Shown: piece by piece, positions 1 to 6,481 of the stretch
How positions within the stretch are numbered: the first letter of the stretch is position 1
Layout of the letters: every line of letters starts with the position of its first letter
Assembly (NCBI GenBank): GCA_902464485.1
Contig: CABQJJ010000049.1
Span: 1 to 11,740 of the forward strand
DNA length: 11,740 nt
Direction: 5' to 3'
Origin: an uncultured Collinsella sp.
GTDB lineage: Bacteria; Actinomycetota; Coriobacteriia; Coriobacteriales; Coriobacteriaceae
Made by a program: the position numbers and the translations under genes
Notes under the pieces: generated by a model
What the model saw: only the letters and a program-made list of their open reading frames with translations
What the model was told of the DNA's origin: nothing
Databases searched by the model: none

Positions 1-410
1 GACTCGACGGCGGCAGCGGCGGGCTCGGCGCCCTCGGTCGCAGGCTCCTCAGCAGCACCTTCGCCCTCAGCAGCACCCTCGCTTGCGGCCTTCTCGGCAG
101 CAAGACGGGCGCGACGCTCGGCAAAGGTCTCCTTCTTTGCGGGCGCGGCCGCCTCGACAGCATCCTCGTCCGCATCGGAATCGTCATCGGTCGCGGCAGC
201 CTTCTTAGGCTTGACCGGAGCCGAAGCGGCCTCGGTCACCGGATCGATGATCTCGGACTGAACAACCGCCGTCATCTTTTCCTGCGTCTCGCGGAACTGA
301 CGGATGGCACGGCCGATCGTGCGGCCCATCTGCGGGAGCTTATCCGGGCCAAACAGCAAAAAGCCGAAGACCACGATGATCGCGAGCTCACCCTCTCCAA
401 TACCAAACAC
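1..410 (-). CDS. Tat (twin-arginine) translocase TatA/TatB-family subunit, C-terminus cut by window edge
   Basis: This is the N-terminal 136 residues of a single-pass membrane subunit of the Sec-independent twin-arginine translocase, which exports folded proteins across the cytoplasmic membrane. The start is a GTG at 408-410, preceded by GGAGGT at 415-420. An out-of-frame ATG lies between them and reaches a stop after eight codons. Residues 2-21 form one hydrophobic segment, followed by the hinge GPDKLP (21-26) and an amphipathic helix (about 27-45). Glu8 and the Gly-Pro hinge resemble TatB, whereas family databases usually group such Gram-positive proteins as TatA/TatE. From about residue 58 the protein is a low-complexity Ala/Glu/Asp/Lys tail that continues past the window edge. 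No tatC is visible. A candidate -10 element lies at 485-492. The family is confident; TatA versus TatB is not resolved. Confidence 0.88.
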   Translation of the reverse strand, partial: MFGIGEGELAIIVVFGFLLFGPDKLPQMGRTIGRAIRQFRETQEKMTAVVQSEIIDPVTEAASAPVKPKKAAATDDDSDADEDAVEAAAPAKKETFAERRARLAAEKAASEGAAEGEGAAEEPATEGAEPAAAAVE

Positions 411-484
411 ACATACCTCCAAGGCTCGATGTGAGTCGAGCCCGCACCGCGCCATTCGGCCGGAACTCGTCTATTCATTCGGTC

Positions 485-492
485 AAGTATAG
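485..492 (-). promoter_or_regulatory. Candidate -10 element upstream of the Tat gene
   Basis: The minus strand reads CTATACTT, containing the near-consensus -10 hexamer TATACT, 76 nt upstream of the GTG start. No good TTGACA-like -35 lies 16-18 bp further upstream; that position is filled by the dyad at 492-519. The same octamer occurs upstream of the aminotransferase (2274-2281) and the GntR gene (6725-6732), which supports it as a real promoter core. Confidence 0.45.
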
Positions 493-519
493 CGCCCGGA
501 CGCCAAAACGTCCGAGCGC
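492..519. repeat. Stem-loop between the STAS gene and the Tat gene
   Basis: Two 11-nt arms (492-502 and 509-519) pair at 10 of 11 positions around a six-base CCAAAA loop, with one C-A mismatch at 496/515. The inner stem is CGGACG/CGTCCG and the outer stem GCGC/GCGC. No T tract follows on either strand, so it is a poor intrinsic terminator. It lies directly upstream of the candidate Tat -10 element, so it could be an operator or an mRNA end structure for the STAS gene. Confidence 0.5.
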
Positions 520-562
520 ATCACAAACATATGCAAAACGGCACGCCCTTTTGGGGCTGGGC

Positions 563-877
563 TTATGCCGCCGTAATCGAAATCTCCTGGTCGACGCCCA
601 GCAGCTGAACCACGCGCATCACCGGGGGCTGCACGTTGACGCAGCTAAAACGCTTACCGTGATCAGCTGCGTGGTGTGCGGCGCCCACAAGCACGCCAAT
701 GCCCGTCGAGTCGATATAGCTCACCTGGGCAAAGTCGAGCTCGACGGCCTCGGTGGGCTGCTCGAGCGCCAAGTCGATGGCGTTACGCAGGCTATCGGCG
801 TTAGAGATATCGATTTCACCGGTCACCTTGATGGTGTAGCGCTCCGGCGTGGGATTGGTAGAAATGCCCAAATCCAT
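563..877 (-). CDS. STAS-domain anti-sigma factor antagonist (RsbV/SpoIIAA type)
   Basis: This 104-residue cytosolic protein is a complete single STAS domain. Family members bind an anti-sigma kinase (RsbW/SpoIIAB type) and release a sigma factor when unphosphorylated. The conserved phosphorylation loop is present as YIDSTGIGVL (residues 54-63). By analogy with Bacillus subtilis RsbV, Ser57 is the likely phosphoacceptor, with Thr58 next to it. The N-terminal strand region includes IKVTGEIDISNADSL (16-30). The start is the ATG at 875-877, because AAGGAG at 885-890 lies seven bases upstream; the frame stays open 16 codons further but without a Shine-Dalgarno sequence there. The gene begins 51 nt after the aminotransferase stop on the same strand, so the two may be co-transcribed. 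No partner kinase or sigma factor gene is in the window. It could also act in a non-sigma switch. Confidence 0.9.
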   Translation of the reverse strand: MDLGISTNPTPERYTIKVTGEIDISNADSLRNAIDLALEQPTEAVELDFAQVSYIDSTGIGVLVGAAHHAADHGKRFSCVNVQPPVMRVVQLLGVDQEISITAA

Positions 878-884
878 GTATGCG

Positions 885-890
885 CTCCTT
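885..890 (-). promoter_or_regulatory. Ribosome binding site that fixes the STAS start
   Basis: The minus strand reads AAGGAG, seven bases before the ATG at 875-877. This selects the internal start over the longer open frame that begins at 925. Confidence 0.7.
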
Positions 891-928
891 TGTGTATCGA
901 ACGTGCGGATAGTACGGGATGTCACGCG

Positions 929-2233
929 TTAGGCGCGCTCGGCACGCGCCAGCTCGGCAGCGACAAGCTTAACGGCCAGCACCAGTACGTCGAGCGCGGC
1001 CTCCAGGTCCTCAACCGTGGGATAGCTCGGGGCGATGCGGATGTTGGTGTCACGCGGATCCTTGCCATAAGGCCAAGTGGCTCCGGCCGGCGTAAGCTTA
1101 ACGCCCAGGTCGGCGCAAAGCGCGGCGACCTTCTGGGCGGAGCCCTCGGGACCATCAAAGCTCACAAAGTAGCCGCCGCGGGGATGCGTCCAAGTAGCGC
1201 AGCCCGTGTTACCCAGACCCTCGGTAAGTTTGCGCTCAACGGCCTCAAAGCGCGGGCGCAGGAACTCGGCATGCTTTTTCATGTGTTCCTTGACCGCCTC
1301 GATGGTGGGAAGGAAGCGCACATGACGCAGCTGGTTGAGCTTATCGGCGCTGATAAGGCCGGCCTTCAAGCGCTTGGAGAACTCGGCGATGACCGCGGGG
1401 CTCGCACCGATAAAGCCGATGCCGGCGCCCGGGAAGGTGATCTTGGACGTCGAGGCAAAGGCCACCACGCGGTCCTCGGTGCCCGCCGCGCGAGCGAGGT
1501 CGAAGATGTTGGCGAGCTCGTCGGTCTCGTCGTACAGGTCGTGCACGCAGTAGGCGTTGTCCCAGAAGATGCGGAAATCGGGCGCGGCCGTGGGCATCTC
1601 GACCAGGCGGCGCACGGTGTCCTCGCTAAAGGTGATGCCCGTGGGGTTGGAGTACTTGGGCACGCACCAAATGCCCTTGATGGAGTCGTCGGCGGCGACC
1701 AGGCGCTCGACCTCGTCCATGTCGGGACCGTTTTTGGTCATCGCGACGGGGACGTTCTCGATACCCAGATCGGAGGTGATGCCAAAATGACGATCGTAGC
1801 CGGGAACGGGACACAGGAACTTGACCTTCTTGCCGTCGTGCGCCGCCTCGTAAGCATCCCAAGGCTCGCTGCCGCACGAGCCGCAACGCCAGAACATACC
1901 GGCGATATCATGCTCGATCAGCAGGCTCGACGAACCCAGTACGAGCGTCTGCTCGGCGGGGCAACCCAAAAACTCCCCTGCCAGCTTGCGTGCCGAGGGA
2001 ATGCCCTCAAAACAGCCGTAATTGGAGCAGTCGACGTTGCCGTCGTGCAAATCGGCGTCGGCATTGAGGATATCGAGCATGGGGCGCGAGATATCCACCT
2101 GGGAGGGCGACGGCTTGCCGCGAGCCATGTCGAGCGCCAGGCCCTTGGCCTTGACCTCGGCGACCTCGGCTTTGAGTGCCTCGATGGCGGCATCGAGTTC
2201 GGTGGTTTCCATCTTCTGGTAGATCGTCTGCAT
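929..2233 (-). CDS. PLP-dependent aspartate aminotransferase, class Ic (MocR-like fold type I)
   Basis: This 434-residue cytosolic pyridoxal-phosphate enzyme probably transfers the amino group between aspartate and 2-oxoglutarate, linking oxaloacetate and glutamate metabolism. It matches the class Ic aspartate aminotransferases (Aminotran_MocR family) rather than the classical AspC type. Visible landmarks are DMARGKPSPSQVD (35-47), NYG (71-73), KYSNPTG with Asn196, FWDNAY with Asp225 and Tyr228, the Schiff-base lysine Lys264 in STSKITFPGAG, and NIRIAPSYP with the carboxylate-binding Arg399. The length is normal for this class. The start at 2233 has AAAGG about nine bases upstream; a second ATG at codon 8 has no ribosome binding site. 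A CTATACTT element lies 42 nt upstream. Substrate specificity is inferred from the family; another acidic amino acid is possible. The STAS gene follows after 51 nt. Confidence 0.88.
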   Translation of the reverse strand: MQTIYQKMETTELDAAIEALKAEVAEVKAKGLALDMARGKPSPSQVDISRPMLDILNADADLHDGNVDCSNYGCFEGIPSARKLAGEFLGCPAEQTLVLGSSSLLIEHDIAGMFWRCGSCGSEPWDAYEAAHDGKKVKFLCPVPGYDRHFGITSDLGIENVPVAMTKNGPDMDEVERLVAADDSIKGIWCVPKYSNPTGITFSEDTVRRLVEMPTAAPDFRIFWDNAYCVHDLYDETDELANIFDLARAAGTEDRVVAFASTSKITFPGAGIGFIGASPAVIAEFSKRLKAGLISADKLNQLRHVRFLPTIEAVKEHMKKHAEFLRPRFEAVERKLTEGLGNTGCATWTHPRGGYFVSFDGPEGSAQKVAALCADLGVKLTPAGATWPYGKDPRDTNIRIAPSYPTVEDLEAALDVLVLAVKLVAAELARAERA

Positions 2234-2273
2234 AGGTGCGACCTTTCGCGAAGCGGTACGTTGCAGTTCGTCT

Positions 2274-2281
2274 AAGTATAG
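2274..2281 (-). promoter_or_regulatory. Candidate -10 element of the aminotransferase gene
   Basis: The minus strand reads CTATACTT, 42 nt upstream of the ATG at 2233. The -10 hexamer TATACT is close to consensus, but no convincing -35 hexamer is seen at 16-18 bp spacing. Confidence 0.45.
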
Positions 2282-2383
2282 ACCGCCACTGCCGCAACGT
2301 TATGAAGCCGTGATAGATTAAGTCCATCGCAATGAATTACGACATCGCCGCGCATGCTGGCGTGGGGCGCTCAAGGAGGCACT

Positions 2384-2638
2384 ATGGAATACGGTTCTTT
2401 TAGGGCCGAGGAGTTCGGCGACCTGCAACGCCTGGTCGATGGCTTGTTTTACGACCGCCACGCCATCGACCGCCTGGATCTGATCGTGCAGGCAGAAATC
2501 TTGGACCTGGCGCCCGACCTCATGGAAATCGTCAACCTGCTACCGCCCGGCCATTACGACCGCCAGTCACTTTGCGACCAACTCAACTCGGCCCTAGCCG
2601 CCCACGGCTGGGGCGCCGTCTACGGCACCGTGGAATAG
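2384..2638 (+). CDS. Uncharacterised 84-residue protein
   Basis: I do not recognise a named family. The start is the ATG at 2384, because a strong AAGGAGG lies at 2373-2379 only four bases upstream; the same frame is open from 2354 without such a site. The protein is acidic, has no signal peptide or membrane segment, and looks like a compact alpha-helical domain, with amphipathic stretches around residues 7-20 and 25-50, then LLPPGHYDR (52-60) and a C-terminal part ending in HGWGAVYGTVE. The single gene is transcribed divergently from the aminotransferase across 150 bp and ends in two tandem intrinsic terminators, so it is an independent transcription unit. Normal GC-rich codon use and complete expression signals make it very likely a real gene, probably conserved in related Coriobacteriia (recollection, not checked). 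Function is unknown. Confidence 0.85.
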   Translation: MEYGSFRAEEFGDLQRLVDGLFYDRHAIDRLDLIVQAEILDLAPDLMEIVNLLPPGHYDRQSLCDQLNSALAAHGWGAVYGTVE

Positions 2639-2671
2639 CCCTGGTCATTGGGGCCCGTGGCCAAATAAATG

Positions 2672-2710
2672 AAACGCCGTTTGTGACAGTGCTCACAAAC
2701 GGCGTTTTTT
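2672..2710 (+). terminator. Strong intrinsic terminator, probably bidirectional
   Basis: A perfect 15-bp stem (2672-2686 with 2693-2707) closes a six-base loop. On the plus strand it runs into TTTTTT (2705-2710), terminating the 84-residue protein gene 34 nt after its stop. On the minus strand the stem is followed by TTTCATTTATTT, so it can also stop transcripts from nhaA, which ends at 2757. Confidence 0.92.
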
Positions 2711-2725
2711 GCATACGAGGGTATC

Positions 2726-2750
2726 CGGGGCATGTCCGGCCCCGTTTTTT
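2726..2750 (+). terminator. Second, tandem intrinsic terminator
   Basis: CGGGGC (2726-2731) pairs with GCCCCG (2739-2744) around a seven-base loop, followed by six T residues (2745-2750). It works only on the plus strand and lies just before the nhaA stop codon, so it backs up the first terminator and protects nhaA from antisense read-through. Confidence 0.8.
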
Positions 2751-2756
2751 GCGCTT

Positions 2757-4115
2757 TTACTCGCCCTTGGGTGCGGGATGCTTGCAGACAACACTCATGT
2801 AGATCATGCCGAGCACGGCAGCGGTGACCGAACCGGCAAGAATGGCAGCCTTGGCAGCAAGAACCTCAAACTGGGCCGTCGGGAAGGCAAGACCGCTAAT
2901 AAGAATCGACATGGTAAAGCCGATACCGCCCAGAATGCCCACGCCGGCGATCATGTGCCAGTTGACGTTGCGCGGCAACTGGCAAGCCTTGAGCTTAACC
3001 AGGGCGAACGTCATGCCAAAGATGCCGATCGGCTTGCCCAGCAGCATGCCAAAGTACACGCCGAGCGTCACCGGGTCGGTGAGCAGCGCGCTCATGTCCA
3101 CGCCCACCAGGCGGACCTGTGCGTTCACGAACGCAAAGATCGGCAGAATCACAAAGTTGACCGGCGTGGAGATCAGACGCTCCATGCGGATGAGCGGAGG
3201 GGTGACGCGGTGCATGACGCGCTCGACCTTGGTGGTCGAAACGGTAAAGTCGTGCTGGCCCAGGATGTGTGCCTCGTCGTCGTAGCGGTCGTCGAGCAAC
3301 GGCAGGCATTCGCCCAGCCAATCGGTAAGGCTATCGAGCTTAACACCGCACTTGGCCGGAATGGTGAAGGCCAGGATGACGCCGGCGAGCGTGGCATGCA
3401 CGCCGCTCTTGAACATGCAGAACCACAGCAGCAGGCCCAGCACCGAGTACGGGGCGAGGCGGTAGTGCTGCGTCTTGTTGAGCCACACGAGCGCGCACGT
3501 CACGACCGCGGCGGCACCCAGCCAAAACGGGTTGGGGCTCTGACCGTAGAAGATGGCAATGGCGGCGATAGAGATCAGGTCGTCGGCGATGGCGAGCGTC
3601 GAGAAGAACACGCGCACGCCGTTGGGCACGCGATTGCCCAAAAGCGACAGCACGCCCAGCGCAAAGGCAATATCGGTTGCCATGGGGATAGCCCAACCGT
3701 TGTGCGCGCCGGCATGGTTAAAGATGAGGTAGATGCAGGCGGGAACGACGACGCCACCCACGGCCGCCAGCATGGGAAGCATGGCCTGACGCGGGTTCTT
3801 GAGCTCGCCGACCGTCATCTCATACTTGAGTTCAATGCCCACCAGCAAAAAGAAGATCGCCATGAGGAAGTCGTTGACGAAAAGCTCAACGGTGAGACCG
3901 GCCGTAAGGTTGCCCAGACCCACATACAGCGAGGTCTCCAGAAAGTGATGGATGGCCTCGTAGGCATCGGTATTGGCGCAGATGACGGCGGCGATGGCGG
4001 CGATCACCATGACGGCGGCGGAAATCGTGCCGTTCTCGGCAATGCGCTCCCAAATGTCGTGACGCTCAAAACGCTTGCGCTCACGGATGTTAAACAGCTG
4101 CTCGGGTGCTGCCAT
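2757..4115 (-). CDS. nhaA: Na+/H+ antiporter NhaA
   Basis: This 452-residue inner-membrane protein belongs to the NhaA family, which expels Na+ (or Li+) in exchange for protons and supports pH and sodium homeostasis. It is highly hydrophobic, with about 11-12 membrane segments between residues 28 and 442. Family signatures visible are FFLLVGIELKYE (88-99), ATDIAFALGVL with Asp148, TLAIADDL with the paired Asp178-Asp179 that correspond to the ion-binding Asp163-Asp164 of E. coli, SGVHATLAGV (237-246), and GKPIG with Lys361, corresponding to E. coli Lys300. A hydrophilic stretch (about 255-312) is longer than in the 388-residue E. coli protein and explains most of the extra length. The ATG at 4113-4115 has AAGGAG six to seven bases upstream. 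It appears monocistronic: ppaC upstream has its own terminator, and the leader carries a small hairpin at the ribosome binding site. Confidence 0.96.
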   Translation of the reverse strand: MAAPEQLFNIRERKRFERHDIWERIAENGTISAAVMVIAAIAAVICANTDAYEAIHHFLETSLYVGLGNLTAGLTVELFVNDFLMAIFFLLVGIELKYEMTVGELKNPRQAMLPMLAAVGGVVVPACIYLIFNHAGAHNGWAIPMATDIAFALGVLSLLGNRVPNGVRVFFSTLAIADDLISIAAIAIFYGQSPNPFWLGAAAVVTCALVWLNKTQHYRLAPYSVLGLLLWFCMFKSGVHATLAGVILAFTIPAKCGVKLDSLTDWLGECLPLLDDRYDDEAHILGQHDFTVSTTKVERVMHRVTPPLIRMERLISTPVNFVILPIFAFVNAQVRLVGVDMSALLTDPVTLGVYFGMLLGKPIGIFGMTFALVKLKACQLPRNVNWHMIAGVGILGGIGFTMSILISGLAFPTAQFEVLAAKAAILAGSVTAAVLGMIYMSVVCKHPAPKGE

Positions 4116-4121
4116 GGGCGG

Positions 4122-4145
4122 CTCCTTTCACGGGAAGGCTCCCGT
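4122..4145 (-). promoter_or_regulatory. nhaA ribosome binding site with an adjoining leader hairpin
   Basis: On the minus strand a perfect 6-bp hairpin (ACGGGA/TCCCGT, arms 4140-4145 and 4130-4135, four-base loop) ends two bases before the Shine-Dalgarno sequence AAGGAG (4122-4127). A run of six T residues lies just upstream of the hairpin, so it is not a terminator. It could influence ribosome access, but no known riboswitch architecture is recognised. Confidence 0.45.
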
Positions 4146-4323
4146 CTTAAAAAAGCACGGCCCGCCCAGATGGCGGCGCCGCGCTCCGACGTATTACGCT
4201 TGCATCTAGCCTACCCTGCGCGACAAGCGCGCGAGCGCGGCCGAAAAGCAGAACCACAGGTTGAACATTATTTGCTCAACGGCACGGGCACGCCTGTCCA
4301 AGAGAAGGCATGGCTCCATGCAC

Positions 4324-4363
4324 AAAAAACGACCGGAGCGCGGGGCTTCCGCGATCCGGTCGT
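4324..4363 (-). terminator. Intrinsic terminator of ppaC
   Basis: On the minus strand a 15-bp stem with one internal G-A mismatch (arms 4329-4343 and 4349-4363, loop GGCTT on the plus strand) is followed by six T residues (4324-4329). It begins about 20 nt after the ppaC stop codon and is a textbook rho-independent terminator. Confidence 0.93.
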
Positions 4364-4382
4364 CGGTGTTAGGTCAAAAAAC

Positions 4383-5306
4383 CTAGCAGGCGGCCATGAT
4401 GGGGGCAGCGACCTGCTTCTTACGGGAGAGGACGCCCGGCATCCAGACGCCGTCGTGCTCGTCGGCGATGCCCAGGCCCTTCTGAGCGGCCTCGGTCTCG
4501 CCCTCGAGCAGGACCTGCGAGCCTTCCTCCATAATGTCGGTGATGCACAGGACGATGCCGTCGGCATCCTTCTCGGCGGCGTAGGCGCGCATGGCCTCGC
4601 GGATCTCGTCGATCATGCCGAGCGCACGGCTCTTATCGACGGTCTCGTACTGGCCGATGAGCAGCTTCTTGCCGGCGGGCTCGAACATCTTGATGTCGTT
4701 GCCGACCATCTCGGCTGCGGTGAAGGAGCCGGACGGACGGGTAAGGAAGACCTCCATGCCAAACTTGACTGGATCGACGCCCACCTGCTCGCCGAGCTTA
4801 GCAGCAACGGCGCGGTCGACATCGGTGGTGGTGGGGCTCTTGAGCATAAGCGTGTCGGTCATCATGGCCGAGAGCAACAGCTTGGCCTGGACGTCGGAAA
4901 GCTCAACGCCGAGCACGCCGGCGAGCTTGGTGACGATGGTGCAGCTGGAGCCCCAGGGCAGGCAGATGTAGTGCAGCGGGCCGGCGGTCTCGAAGTCGCC
5001 GATGCGGTGATGGTCGACGACGCCAAAGACTGTGGCGTCCTTAAGGCCGGCGACGGACTGGGCAGACTCGTTGTGGTCGGTGAGGACGACGAGCTGACCG
5101 GCCTCGACGGAATCAATCACGCGGGGCTCGGCAATGCCGGCGTCGGCGAGCAGCTTGGCGGACTCGGCCGGAAGCTGACCAAGGGCGCAGGCCTCGTAGG
5201 TGTTGCCGGCATACTCAACCTGGTTGAGCAGCTGGGACAGGACGACGGCACTCATGATGGCGTCGTTATCGGGGTTCTGGTGACCAAAGACAAGAACGTT
5301 TGCCAT
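4383..5306 (-). CDS. ppaC: Manganese-dependent inorganic pyrophosphatase (family II PPase)
   Basis: This 307-residue cytosolic enzyme hydrolyses pyrophosphate to two phosphates, pulling biosynthetic reactions forward. It is a family II PPase with two domains. The N-terminal DHH domain (about 1-188) shows the metal ligands His9, Asp13 and Asp15 in GHQNPDND, Asp77 in LTDHNES, Asp98-His99-His100 in VVDHHRIGDF, and Asp151 in MMTDT. The C-terminal DHHA2 domain (about 195-307) ends with the substrate-binding SRKKQ (294-298). Length and motifs match Bacillus PpaC closely, and no regulatory CBS insertion is present. The ATG at 5304-5306 is preceded by GGAGG about seven bases upstream. The stop TAG is backed by an in-frame TGA three codons later. 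The gene lies downstream of glucokinase on the same strand, but the 167-bp gap with repeat DNA argues for separate transcription. Confidence 0.97.
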   Translation of the reverse strand: MANVLVFGHQNPDNDAIMSAVVLSQLLNQVEYAGNTYEACALGQLPAESAKLLADAGIAEPRVIDSVEAGQLVVLTDHNESAQSVAGLKDATVFGVVDHHRIGDFETAGPLHYICLPWGSSCTIVTKLAGVLGVELSDVQAKLLLSAMMTDTLMLKSPTTTDVDRAVAAKLGEQVGVDPVKFGMEVFLTRPSGSFTAAEMVGNDIKMFEPAGKKLLIGQYETVDKSRALGMIDEIREAMRAYAAEKDADGIVLCITDIMEEGSQVLLEGETEAAQKGLGIADEHDGVWMPGVLSRKKQVAAPIMAAC

Positions 5307-5410
5307 GGATATCCTCCACTTAATATGTGTACTTGGACGTAGCTATGGTAGCACGCTGGCGCCGAGCCTTCTGAGACGGAAGGGCCGCGGCACAATTTGG
5401 GGCAAGTGTT

Positions 5411-5472
5411 GGGGCGAAGTCTGCCCCCTTTGCACCATATTGGTGCAAACTAACCTGTTCCCCCTTGCACCA
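5411..5472. repeat. Composite palindromic repeat downstream of glucokinase
   Basis: This cluster starts one base after the glucokinase stop codon. TTTGCACCA (5429-5437) and TGGTGCAAA (5441-5449) form a perfect 9-bp palindrome with a three-base centre. TGGTGCAA (5441-5448) can alternatively pair with TTGCACCA (5465-5472), closing a 16-base loop that contains AACCTGTTCCCC. A third short dyad, GGGGC/GCCCC (5411-5415 and 5423-5427), adjoins. No T tract follows on either strand, so this is not a standard terminator. The loop motif recurs in the hairpin at 6482-6522. Confidence 0.7.
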
Positions 5473-5473
5473 G

Positions 5474-6427
5474 CTATTTGCCGGCGGCGCGCAGGGCTAC
5501 GTAGGCGGCACCGATGATGCCGGCGTCGTTGCCGAGCGAAGCGACCTTAATGGGCGTCTCGCGCGAGGCAGAAAGCGCGTAGCGCTGGAAGTACTCGCGA
5601 GCTTTGTCGAGGTAGACATCGGCCGAGGCGGAGGCACCGCCGCCGATGAGGAACATCTCGGGATCGACCACGTTGGCAATAAGCGCCAGTGCGCGACCGA
5701 GATAGTCGGCCATGGTATCGGCCGCGGCCAGCGCAAGCTTGTCGCCCTCGCGGCAAGCTTGGAACACGTCCTTGGAATCGGAGGGGCCGGTGAGCTCGAT
5801 GGGCTCGACACCCGCTTTCTCGCACTCGGCAAGGTAGTTGCTCACCACACCGGTGGCGCTGGAATACTGCTCCAGGTGGCCATGGCCGCCGCAGCCGCAG
5901 ATGCGCTCCTCAGCCGGGTTCAGGCACATGTGGCCAATCTCGCCGCCAGCACCCACGACGCCCGACACCACGTCGCCGTTGACGATAACGCCGCCGCCCA
6001 CGCCGGTACCGATGGTGACCATCACCACGTTCTGCACGCCCTTGGCAGAGCCGAGCCAGGCCTCGCCCATGGCAGCGGCGTTGGCATCGTTCTCGTACTT
6101 AACGACCGCGTCGGGACAGTGCTCCTGAATGGCGATCCTCAGCTTGGGCAGGTTAATGGCAATGTTGGCCTTGACCTTGGCATCGCCCGACGCCGGAATG
6201 GGGCACGGAACGGCCAGGCCAATGCCTGCCACAAAGGCGCGCGGAATCTGCGCCTTGGCGACCACCTGGTCGATAGCCTCGGTCACCGCGGCAAAGCCCG
6301 CAGCGTCAACGATAGGAGGCGTAGGCACGCTGGCCTTGGCAAGCAGGTTACCGTCTTCGTCGAACAGGCCCTCCTTAACCGAAGTGCCGCCGACGTCGAT
6401 GCCGATGTAGTACTGCTTAGGTTCCAT
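5474..6427 (-). CDS. glcK: ROK-family glucokinase
   Basis: This 317-residue cytosolic sugar kinase most likely phosphorylates glucose to glucose-6-phosphate with ATP. The N-terminal phosphate-binding motif GIDVGGTSVKEGL is at residues 9-21. KYENDANAAAMGEAWLG (110-126) holds the catalytic Asp114, and TIGTGVGGG is at 138-146. The ROK zinc region runs from GEIGHMCLNP (162-171, His166) to CGCGGHGHLEQYSSATG (177-193). The usual third cysteine of CxCGxxGCxE is His184 here; His can still coordinate zinc, so activity is expected. The ATG at 6425-6427 has AGGTGG about six bases upstream; the frame is open another 22 codons without a ribosome binding site. Glucose is inferred from similarity to bacterial GlcK; other hexose or ROK substrates cannot be excluded. 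The gene diverges from the GntR-manA pair and may share its control. Confidence 0.9.
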   Translation of the reverse strand: MEPKQYYIGIDVGGTSVKEGLFDEDGNLLAKASVPTPPIVDAAGFAAVTEAIDQVVAKAQIPRAFVAGIGLAVPCPIPASGDAKVKANIAINLPKLRIAIQEHCPDAVVKYENDANAAAMGEAWLGSAKGVQNVVMVTIGTGVGGGVIVNGDVVSGVVGAGGEIGHMCLNPAEERICGCGGHGHLEQYSSATGVVSNYLAECEKAGVEPIELTGPSDSKDVFQACREGDKLALAAADTMADYLGRALALIANVVDPEMFLIGGGASASADVYLDKAREYFQRYALSASRETPIKVASLGNDAGIIGAAYVALRAAGK

Positions 6428-6481
6428 GGGAGCCCACCTTTCTCGTTTAAACATTGCCTGTATGGTACCGCTCCCAAGGCA

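Larger units (their letters stand above)
4116..4382. other. ppaC-nhaA intergenic region
   Basis: This 267-bp gap holds the nhaA leader hairpin and ribosome binding site (4122-4145), the ppaC terminator (4324-4363), and a short dyad GCATGG-CT-CCATGC (4308-4321) directly downstream of that terminator. The GC-rich middle (about 4150-4260) must contain the nhaA promoter, but no clear -35/-10 pair can be picked out. No open reading frame with expression signals is seen. Confidence 0.5.

Noticed and set aside
431..2275. Long plus-strand open frame opposite the STAS and aminotransferase genes
   Set aside because: It is antisense to two genes with intact family motifs, has no ribosome binding site, and its translation is low-complexity, typical of the complementary frame of GC-rich genes.
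4308..4321. GCATGG-CT-CCATGC as a regulatory operator
   Set aside because: It is a short palindrome right behind the ppaC terminator, with no promoter nearby. It could be chance.
2709..5342. 877-codon plus-strand open frame opposite nhaA and ppaC
   Set aside because: It spans two clear minus-strand genes, a strong terminator and intergenic DNA, and encodes a His/Gly/Asp-rich sequence without domain features. It is an antisense shadow.
5411..5472. Standard rho-independent terminator for glucokinase
   Set aside because: Hairpins are present, but neither is followed by a T tract on the minus strand; GGGGG or ACTT follows instead.
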